A DNA stretch of 64,000 nucleotides, taken from the NCBI GenBank assembly GCA_031772625.1, contig CM062810.1, positions 871,243,650 to 871,307,649 on the forward strand. The letters run 5' to 3'. The stretch comes from Pinus tabuliformis (lineage: Eukaryota > Streptophyta > Pinopsida > Pinales > Pinaceae). Of this stretch, positions 55,591 through 64,000 are shown piece after piece. Each line of letters begins with the position of its first letter. Position 1 is the first letter of the stretch. The notes beneath the pieces are model-generated. The model was not told where the DNA came from. It saw only the letters and a list, made by a program, of their open reading frames with translations, and searched no databases. The position numbers and the translations under genes are program-made.

Positions 55591-58505
55591 ATAATCTTTG
55601 ACTATTTCATAGTATACTGTAATGCATGGTTGTCTGAATAAAGTATCAACTCCGTAGACATCAAGTAATGTCTCCAATTATTAAATGACTACACAACTGC
55701 ATAAAACTCCTTATCGTAAGAAGAATACATCTTCTTTGATTCATTCAGTTTTTCACTGAAGTAAGCTAATGGTCTATCCTCCTGACTTAAAACAACTCCA
55801 ATGGCTTCTCCACTAGCATCACATTTCACTTGAAAGGGTCTAGTAAAATCAAGCAAAATCAAAATATGTTTCTCAGTAATCATTATTTTCAACAGCTGGA
55901 AGTTCTTCTCTACCTCAACAGCCCATTTAAATGGATGTTTTTCCTTCTTTATTGTGTCAATAATAGAAGCATTGATCTTACTAAAATTCCTTTTGAATTT
56001 CCTATAAAAGCTAGCAAGACCACGAAATCTCCTTACCTCAAAAACACTTTTTGGTGAAGGCCACTCCATGATTGTCTTAATCTTCTCTAGATCCATATTT
56101 AACCCCCCAGTAGAAACAACAAAGCTCAAATACACCAACTCCTCCTTCATGAATGAACATTTATTTGAATTTAATAACAATTTTTCTTGTTGTAGCGTCT
56201 GTAAGACATAATTCAGATGTCTCACATGTTCCTCTCTAGATCTGTTGTAAAATAATATATCATCCAAATATACTATTACAAATTTACCAATAAATTCCTT
56301 TAGGACTTCATTCATGAGTTTCATAAATGTACTAGGAGCATTTGATAACCCAAAAGGAATTACCATCCATTCATACAATCCTTCATTTTTCATAAAATTA
56401 GTTTTCGACTCATCCCCTTCTCTAATTCTTATTTGATGATAACCACTCTTTAAATCCAGGTTTGTAAAATATCTTTCTCCACTCAAACAATCCATCAAAT
56501 TTTCAATTCTAGGTAAATGAAATTTGTACCTGATTGTTATCTTGTTGATTTCTCTTGAACCGGTACACATTCTACAACCTCCGTCCTTCTTTGGACTCAA
56601 CACTGTTGGCACTACACAAGGAATCAAACTCTCTCTAATCAGTCGTTTATCTAACAGTTCCTAAACCTGTTTCCTTATTTCTTCATTCTTCGTGGGAGTC
56701 ATCTTGTAAGCTACTTTATTTGGCATATTTGCCCCTGGAATCAAATCTATATGATGAATGATTTTCCTAATGGGTGGTAATTCATCAGGAAAATCATCTA
56801 CAATGATATCACAATAACTATCCAACATTTCCTGAATTTCAATTCGCAAATCAGAAATCTTAGTGGAAGTAATTATTATCTTGGGTTTGCAAATCAATGC
56901 AAAATTTACCTCATCCTCTTCAATCTATTATAGGTATTCTTTCCCTCTTAACAATAAGGTCTTTGGATCAGAATTCTTTGATGATGTATCCTCTTCTTCC
57001 ATAGGCAGCAATGTATGATTGACACCATCTTTACTAAATTTGTATGTGTTCCTTTTCCCATAATGCATAGCTCCTTTGTCACACTGCCATGGCCTTCCCA
57101 GCAATATGTGATACACATCCATAGGCATCACATCACACAGTATTTTGTCTTTGTATTTTCCCAACTGCAACTCCACTTCGCACTATTCCTTCACTAACAA
57201 CTGATGTCCTTTTTGAAGCCATGACACCTTATAAGGTGTTGGATGTTTCTTTGTCTTCAATTTCAATTTCTCCACAACTTTTGTGGAGACTAGATTATCA
57301 GTACTGCAACTATCAATTACCACTTGACAACATTTCTCTTGAACCTTGCACACAGTCATGAACAAATTCTTTCTCTGTGCTAGTTCAACAACTTCCTTTA
57401 TTGACTTTAACAAAACTTTCTTGACTACCAAATATTCCCCTTTCTCTGGTACATTCTCTTCTTCTGTCACCTTTGCTGCTTCCTCTTCAATCTTAGCAAC
57501 AATTGCATTTCTCTGATTTGTTCCTATGTTTTCTGGACACTCATAGGATCTATGTCCCAGCTTGTTACACCTGTAACATCTAACTTCTCTTCCTTTGCCT
57601 CTGCCTCCTCTTCCTCTAGGAAAACTCCCTCTGCCACTTGCATCACCACCTATGTGTGTATGCTGACTTGAGCTGCTGCTAGCTCCATATTTAGGTGTTG
57701 TAGATATTCCTCTACCACCTTGACTTCCCCTTCCTCGGAAAGTACCTCTATTCTTGGTAGATTGCTTCCTCAAGAGTTTTTGTTCAGCGTTCAAGACCAT
57801 CTGATAGGCCTTTTCTACTATTTTAGGAGACAGTACACTTATCTCATCTTGGATATCCATTTTGAGTCCATTCACATATCTTGCAACCTTCTCATCTGTA
57901 TCTTGAATTTTTCCAGCTCTTATGCTCACATTATAGAATTCCTCTGTGTATTCTTTCACTGTCGTAGACCTCTGTCTAAGATTCTTCATTTGTCTAAATA
58001 ATGTTTGTTGATAATCACTAGGAAAAAACTTACCTCTCAACTTTGTCACCATCTCGTTCCACTTTTTAATTGGTTTCTTACCAATTCTCCTCCTTTCTGC
58101 CTTGACTCCATCCCACCAAAGTGTTTCATGTTCTTTCAATTTTGTAACAGCAAGCTTCACTTTCTTTCCTTCTTTTGTTTCTTCATAATCAAATAATGTA
58201 TCCATACCATTAATCTAGTCTATCAACCCCTCAACATTTAAACCTCTTGTATAAACATAAACCTCAAGTCTGGGTTTAGATGTGGATCTCAACATTGATC
58301 TAAAGAATCTCATTTCAAGAGTAGGTTTTGCAGGTTCCTCTTCTTCTGTAGCTTCAGCTTAAGGCTCACTGACATCTTCATCTCTTTGATGTCCCATCTC
58401 CATTAGTTCTAATCTCGTTTGCATCTGCTCCATAGCTTCTAACAGTTTAGCATTTGCAACTGGTCTACCTCTTCTACCACGTCTTCCTCCAACTCTGTAA
58501 GCCAT
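55591..58505 (-). pseudogene. Element D gag-protease-RT-RNase H, one frame with nonsense codons
   Basis: Start ATG at 58,503-58,505 (MAYRVGGRRGRRG). Gag capsid: LKEHETLWWDGVKAERR, KFFPSDYQQTLF, VKEYTEEFYNV. Zinc knuckle CYRCNKLGHRSYEC at about 57,560. Protease VVIDSCSTDNLVS at about 57,300, with Cys for the usual Gly. RT: ELPPIRKIIHHIDL, CTGSREINKIT, FTNLDLKSGYHQIRI, VIPFGLSNAPSTFM, and YLDD at about 56,260-56,270. RNase H: DASGEAIGVVLSQ to EFYAVV, then SFNNWRHYLMSTELILYSDN, after which homology ends at the deletion. About eight stops interrupt the reading but, remarkably, no frameshift, over nearly 2.9 kb. Confidence 0.93.
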
Positions 58506-58551
58506 ATTGGACTTCTTTCTCTGATCTTTTAGATCCTGCTTAGTGTCAGTA

Positions 58552-58567
58552 GGCTACTCTGATACCA
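58552..58567 (-). other. Element D primer-binding site
   Basis: Minus strand tggtatcagagtagcc, four bases inside the right LTR. Confidence 0.93.
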
Positions 58568-58571
58568 CTAA

Positions 58572-59830
58572 TGGTGGTCCAGATGCAAGTTTCAATGATA
58601 AGTGCTCAAAATTGGAAACTATTTGTTCACGTTTAGGTGGAACTTCTTCTATGATTTCCTCTGGAATATTAGTCATCTACCTCCAAACTTAGTGTTTTAG
58701 CTAAAAAAAGCAAAATTGTTTAATTACCCGAAACATGGCCGAAACCCAAACAACCACAGAACCGAAAGGAAATAACACAGTTGTTCATAAACTTCTCGCA
58801 TTCACCTTTTCACAACACTTTATCACATTAACTCTTCGCCATTGATCTCAAACTCCAATCTGGTGGTTGACACTTTCCCCGCTCCGAAAATAGCCAGGTG
58901 AATTTCCATTGTTGATCAAGTCCACTTGATCCAACAGTTGATGCGTAGTATCACATGGAATTCTTGTCAAGGTTTAACACGCCGAGAGCACGCGAAAAAG
59001 AAGTTTCTCCATGCTACGTGTCAGCTACTTAATGGAATCATGCGACTAAAACAAAATACCACTTACCACTTTAATTCCACGCGAAAGCAGCTTCCCCCTT
59101 CAAAGACCACTTTACTCCTCTTTTAATGTGTGTGCTTATTTGAACGTGATAACTGTTAGATCTATTGATTTTTTGATCGGACGGTTCCCGTTCTCTTGAG
59201 GGTTTCTCACAACTTTTGTCAGGGTTTTCTCCACTCCACCAAGTTTTAGTGCTTTCACTACGTTTAGGTTGGTTCTAAGTTATATTTTTTTTAAACACGT
59301 CCAGGCTTTTCACATACACAGGAAAATGAGGATTTTAAATGCAATAGCCCAAGATTATATGAATCTAACTCTAAAGGTGAAATTGGAATCAACAGAACAC
59401 AAAGATATTTCGAGGGAATTTAAAACCTTTGGGATTGACCAATTATGTGAGGTACATAGAGATACAAAGATATCCAATTTTTACAATCAAGTTCTCTTTT
59501 GCCAAATCCAAAAAAAAATTCCTTTACATGAATTCAAAACTTACATAAATACCTTACATTCAACAATCAGATCCTCAAACAATGGATCAATTCTGCCTAA
59601 CCCTAGAAAAATACCTAATCTGCATAATATTCTCCTCGAGAATCTCAACTAAGCCTAGATACATAAATTGATTACAAATTAACTCAAATCCCTAAATTCT
59701 AGCTCAAATCTATGTAGAAAGCTTTGTAAAGTGATAGCTAAAGGATCCCACTCCTTTTCTTGTAAACTTTTTTTTGGATTTTTGGAATAAAATAAAGCCT
59801 TTTGTCTTGAAGCCTCATCCTCCTGCATCA
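58572..59830 (-). repeat. Element D right (5') LTR
   Basis: 1259 bp, TGGTGGTCC to CCTGCATCA, uninterrupted. It is the reference that shows where E cut the left copy (agtgctttcactacgtttagg). Confidence 0.95.
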
Positions 59831-59835
59831 TCTGA

Positions 59836-60375
59836 CCATGGAACCAATGAAAGATTCCTCTGGATCTGTCCAGCTCAAGCCTTGAAGATCACCTCTCAAC
59901 ATGTGAAAAGGGATGTCATATAATGGAATATTAACATATCTACAAGGAAACAAGGGTTTCCTGTGACTGGCAGTGCAAGAGGCATAAGGATAATCAAACT
60001 TGATCTAGGGACAGATGGATTATAATGTCAATATCCTTTCTCCTTCTATGATTTAGGCCTTCCCATCAGGTATATAAATACCACTAGAAATCAGTTGATT
60101 CAGTTAGGTCACTGGCTCCTGTAGATGGGCTTTTGGTGAAACCCGTAAACCCCACCCAAGAAATAGGAAATATTTTCTTTTTCTATATATTTTAAATTAT
60201 GTATGTGGGTCCGGTATTATAGTACCAATGTGTAAACACACTATTATAAGGGCAGAGTCACGTATGTAATTTAAAAAATTATTTTTTAATAAGTGATCAA
60301 GTCTGAATCGAAAAGGGCTGCCCAAGGCCATATAAGAGAATCATAACTACAGTAGTGTTGAATGATGCTATAACA
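59836..60375 (-). repeat. Element A right (5') LTR, second segment
   Basis: Continues the LTR after removal of D and aligns with 20,361-20,895. On the minus strand a TATA-like run (ggtatttatatacc) is at about 60,065-60,080. It ends in CTATAACA, followed by CTCAC. Confidence 0.9.
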
Positions 60376-60380
60376 CTCAC

Positions 60381-61545
60381 TCATCCTCTCTTTTGGTGCA
60401 CAAATACCTTTCCAAATCCCCATTTCCTCGATGGTTGAGGGGGGAGCTAATTTTCTTCAATATGGTAGTTTGACTTGTGGTTTTTGTAATGTACTAGGAT
60501 TGAGTTTTTCCTAGACTTTACCAAATTTAAACCTTAACTCCAGTCATCCCTTTGACAAACAATTTATAAATATATTAGAAAGTATTTGAGACAACATGAA
60601 TTCTTTATTGAAAAATTTAAACGAACATATCATAAGCCCCCAAAGTAGTTTCATAGTGAATTCTCTTGGAAACAAGGATAACTTTTATTAATTTTATAGA
60701 GAGAGACACATAGTAGAATGTATCTTAGGAACTTGGTTAATCTAGACAATAAAAACAATGATGCTCCAAGAGCATAATGTTATCTCAGCCACTAGAATGG
60801 TTATCTAAATAGGATGATGCTCTATTTTAGAGGTCTAGCCCATCAATAAGCTCTCATCCTTACAACTCTAGATGATCAATGTACCAATTCAATAGAGAAC
60901 AATGTCCAACTACTCGTTCTACCAATTATTAACCAATTTCCAAGTCTATGAGTATATTTACTTCAATAATGATTGATTAATTGATAGAGAAGGGCTTGTG
61001 CCAAAGTGAAGAACATGATCTTTGTTGTGGGATACGAACAATGTCAAATATGCTATTGTGATTTAGGCTCCAGTAAGTTATTTTCTTATATTATAATATA
61101 ATTATGCATAGGTGCCAAGATTGTTTATTCCTACCCCTAATTGATCTAGAATTTAAAATTTCTATCTTCCAATTGCTAAGGACCACACCCAAATTTAATA
61201 AAACTTGTCTACCTACAAATCGACACAAGGAAAGGACAAATATGTTGTTAATTTTCCATTGTTCTATGTTGTTACAATAAATTTATCCCAATTATTTCCT
61301 TTAATTAGCAATCTTTTCGAAACAATTTAATCTTCCAACAATCAATAATAATTGTAAATAGAACAATAAAGGTAATGTAGAGTAGTAGATAATTAAGAGC
61401 AATAACAAGAGACAACAAATTTTGTCAAAGACTAGGGAAAAACCCCACAAGGGGAAAGCCTTTTCAAATTCGTTTTCTTATTAGATTATCATAAAAAAAT
61501 TAGCACAAAGGGTACAATGATCCAATTCACCAATCAAAATTCAAA
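60381..61545. other. Intergenic DNA that flanks element A
   Basis: This is the sequence that joined 19,949 before A inserted. No recognisable gene or repeat. Confidence 0.5.
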
Positions 61546-61980
61546 GTCAATATTTTAACTATTCAACAAAATCAACCAACCAATATCCAAATGATGAGCT
61601 GATAGCCAAATATTTTCCAAGTCAAATATGGTCAAAGTCAATAACAGTGAACGATATTGAATGATTCCCTAACCATTCCTCTAGTCAACGATCAACAACC
61701 CTTGAAAATTCTTGGTCAAACTCCTAGTTAATGTGGCCTTCCAATCTAGTCAAAGATCAGAAAATGTAGTCCTAGAATCCACAACCGAACTAAGTCAGTG
61801 GACAAATAAAGTCTATTTTCGAAATATAATGTCAACAAAAGTCAAACTACCCATAATTCCTAATTTTTTGTTCCAAAGAATGAGACTTATTCATACTTAT
61901 CCAAAACTGGTCAAATGAAGTCAAATTGACAAGTCAAAGATGTTTAATGAGATGGTCAAACTATCCCAAACTGAGGTCAA
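61546..61980. repeat. GTCAA-rich stretch
   Basis: Fourteen GTCAA pentamers lie on the plus strand within 435 bp, often as ggtcaaa or agtcaaa. There is no regular period. It may be an eroded minisatellite. On the other strand the pentamer is TTGAC, the W-box core, but function is not shown. Confidence 0.6.
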
Positions 61981-62495
61981 TGGAAAATTTTGGATGTATC
62001 GTTCCCTTCCTTCACACCTGAGAGAGAGAGTTCTGCAATTTCATATGTACGAACCAATCACAAGAGGAGAGAGACAAGAATGGATGAGTTGATGTGATGC
62101 AAAGTGAGGTTAAATTGTCTTGTTTTTATATGGTTCCTTGGAGACCCAGTTTATCTTTAAATCTGACCTATACTTTTGTGCTCATGTGGGTTTTTCACAT
62201 TAAAAATATACTTTTCCTTGACCAAATTGAATTCCTCCATGAGAACAAAATGTGTTCTCTAGATGTGGAAGTTTGTTGAAAGGAGGGAATTTGTCCATGA
62301 GCTATGGAGAAATTGTTTACTGCAACATATGTCATATCTCAAATATGTTGCCATCATCAAGTCAAGTTTCATATCTTCTCATATCTTCTCATGTGTTGAG
62401 CACTCTCAAATATAAAAGAAGAGTTTGACATCATAGGGGAGCTTAAGCTACCACCCTTTATTAATTTGTGAGATCTAATTACTACAAGGGAAAAA
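61981..62495. other. Intergenic, no gene seen
   Basis: Short frames only. A small 'atatcttctc' triplet repeat is at about 62,371-62,393. Confidence 0.5.
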
Positions 62496-62630
62496 ATCAC
62501 ACTCTATCCTATTAACCTCTGACAATAGGTGAGATTGACTTAACGATCACACTCTAACCTATCGTCTAATTACAATAGGAAAGATTGACTTAAGGATCAT
62601 ACTCTATCCTGTTAGCTGATGATCCTCCAT
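62496..62630. repeat. Tandem repeat, unit 50 bp, about 2.6 copies
   Basis: Units begin atcacactct at 62,496, again at 62,546, and atcatactct at 62,596. The first two carry 'acaatagg' and 'agattgacttaa'. Confidence 0.85.
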
Positions 62631-62743
62631 GTACACCCTTAAGAGTCAAGTGGTAGAAGACCTACATCCCAAGACTTTAGCGATATTGACTTAAGAAAAG
62701 TCTTTTAGTGGAAATCACATAAGAGAAAGTTTTGGCCGACGCA

Positions 62744-63375
62744 TTTCAAACCAACTAGTGTGGTTCATCATTAGGACTAGATGAAGAGGCAGACCATGGA
62801 AAAGGCTTAAATAGAGTGCAATGTAGACACCATAATTTCAAGGAATGGCTATATTTGAACAATAATATATAAATTATGATATTAATTTATTACTATATTA
62901 AAAAAAAATAACAACTATATTAAATGGCTAGTTTTTCAAAAATAATATGTAAATTATGATATTAATTTATTAATTTGTTAAAAACAAATATTAATAAGTA
63001 ATGACTATATTAAACGACTATATTTTGAAAAATAATATTTAAATTAATTTATTAAAATCAAATATTATTAAAAAAAATAGAGATGATGGTTATTAGTAGA
63101 ATTTGGATCCATGTCCTATCCTCCTAGCTTTTTAGGTTTGTTTTTGGGATTATTTTTGTTTGTTTATTTATCTATGTAGGTATTGGTCTCCTTTTTATAG
63201 TCTTTGTTGTTGATTTATTATTCATTAGAGTTTATATTCTTGATCCTTCGTATTTGCTTAAGTATTTTATTATCCTATTCGTTCTTAACTCCTTTTAGTA
63301 TTTTTGTTTTTTATTTAATTGGCCTCAACCCCATATTTTATTGTTGACCTTGTTTTATTTATTTATTACTTTTCT

Positions 63376-63449
<74 letters not shown>

Positions 63450-64000
63450 CTTTTGACTTGTGTATATTTTTGTTTTATGTTATTTACTTTCCATTATTTA
63501 TTTTTATTTTAGTGTATTTTATTTCCATTAGTTATTTTTATTTATTAAATGATATTTTCTAGGTTAGGGTCTTGACTCCTTTTTATAATTTTTGACTTCC
63601 CTCTTTGTTTGAAGTTTGACTTTGATTTTTTGATTCTTAGTTTTTTTTTCAGTAATAATTTTTTTAATAATATTTGATTTTAATAAATTAATTTAAATAT
63701 TATTTTTCAAAAAATAGCCGTTTAATATAGTTATTACTTATTAATATTTATTTTTAACACATTAATATATTAATATCATAATTTAAATATTATTTTTCAA
63801 AACTAGTTGTTTAATATAGTCGTTACTTAATAATATTTGTTCTTAATATATTAATAAATTAATATCATAATTTAAATATTATTGTTCAAAGATAGCGGTT
63901 ACTTGAAATTATGGTCTCTACATTGCTCTCTATTTAAGCATTTGCCATGGTCTGCCTCTTCATCTAGTCTTGATGATGAACCACACTCATTGGCTTGAAA
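62744..64000. mobile_element. Foldback-type element with long inverted arms, right end cut by the window
   Basis: The left arm, 62,744-63,077, is the inverted repeat of 63,659-64,000, with long matched stretches such as gactagatgaagaggcagac and a run of about 50 bases at the inner ends. Each arm carries AT-rich sub-repeats of about 85-95 bp built on 'aattatgatattaatttatta'. The 580-bp centre holds a (TA)n run and no transposase. The arms may go on past the window, so ends and target duplication cannot be set. Confidence 0.85.
63078..63658. other. Centre of the foldback element, with (TA)n at 63,380-63,447
   Basis: T-rich sequence with repeated 'ttttatttattta' phrases and a TA run of about 68 bp. 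No coding frame. Confidence 0.7.

Larger units (their letters stand above)
48277..59830 (-). mobile_element. Element D: Ty3/gypsy chromovirus, internally deleted, with element E inside
   Basis: Left LTR 48,277-48,966 plus 54,342-54,911 (1260 bp joined), right LTR 58,572-59,830 (1259 bp), and a flanking duplication TCTGA. It reads on the minus strand, with an initiator-Met primer site at 58,552-58,567. Gag, protease, RT and the start of RNase H stay in one frame. The rest of RNase H and the integrase core are missing; the integrase C-terminus and a chromodomain remain. LTR divergence is visible in every line, so it is much older than E. Its own length is about 6.2 kb. Confidence 0.95.
19950..60375 (-). 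mobile_element. Element A: Tat-like Ty3/gypsy element, host of four other insertions
   Basis: Two similar LTRs face the same way: left 19,950-20,895 (946 bp) and right 47,869-48,276 plus 59,836-60,375 (948 bp when joined across element D). The flanks carry a 5-bp target-site duplication, CTCAC, at 19,945-19,949 and 60,376-60,380. The element reads on the minus strand: a primer site at 47,847-47,864 inside the right LTR, gag and pol from 31.4 down to 25.3 kb, and a purine tract beside the left LTR. Without B and D it is about 15.4 kb, a size usual for Tat/Ogre elements. The second RNase H supports the Tat lineage. Coding parts are full of stops and shifts. The LTR start in plus orientation reads TATTTG in both copies, so one end is not the standard TG/CA. 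Confidence 0.85.

Noticed and set aside
20..64000. tRNA genes suggested by tggtatcagagc-like strings
   Set aside because: All such strings sit directly inside LTRs and are primer-binding sites. No cloverleaf could be drawn around them.

Overview
This window is plant nuclear DNA that is almost entirely transposable element and decayed sequence. It is AT-rich and has many (TA)n tracts. It carries several families of plant LTR retrotransposon: Ty3/gypsy chromovirus and Tat types, Ty1/copia, and two gag-only elements. Two broken host-gene copies look like plant PDS5 and a plant aspartyl protease. The depth of nesting and the age of most insertions suggest a large seed-plant genome, possibly a gymnosperm; that last step is inference. 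I see no intact ordinary host gene.

Layout. (1) 1-1326: 3' end of a chromovirus with an open integrase/chromodomain frame, polypurine tract and 3' LTR. (2) 1.4-9.4 kb: decayed DNA with short tandem duplications, a 680-bp purine tract, two hairpins, a PDS5-like pseudogene (4850-5640) and a nepenthesin-type protease pseudogene (about 7990-8660). (3) 9.4-19.9 kb: non-coding DNA with a 2.2-kb direct repeat pair (about 9.45-11.64 and 17.48-19.64 kb) and many 40-250 bp tandem duplications. (4) 19,950-60,375: one Tat-like Ty3/gypsy element ('A', minus strand) opened up by four other LTR elements. (5) 60.4-64.0 kb: decayed DNA, a GTCAA-rich stretch, a 50-bp triplication, and a foldback element with inverted arms of more than 330 bp that runs off the window.

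The nest is the main result. Each element has its own 5-bp target-site duplication (TSD). A (19,950-60,375, TSD CTCAC) has element B (32,545-46,001, TSD GAAGG) inserted in its body and element D (48,277-59,830, TSD TCTGA) inserted in its right LTR. Copia element C (33,353-38,351, TSD ATCAA) lies in the left LTR of B. Gag-only element E (48,967-54,336, TSD CGCTA) lies in the left LTR of D. When the insertions are removed, the split LTRs regain the length of their partners: A 946/948 bp, D 1259/1260 bp.

A, B, D and E all read on the minus strand and C on the plus strand. A, C and D are full of stops, shifts or deletions and cannot act alone. E is by far the youngest: its two 1313-bp LTRs differ at about nine sites and its 618-codon gag is open, but it has no pol. 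B is a second, older element with gag but no pol. E and B would need enzymes from other elements to move. All comparisons were made by eye; no alignment or database search was run.
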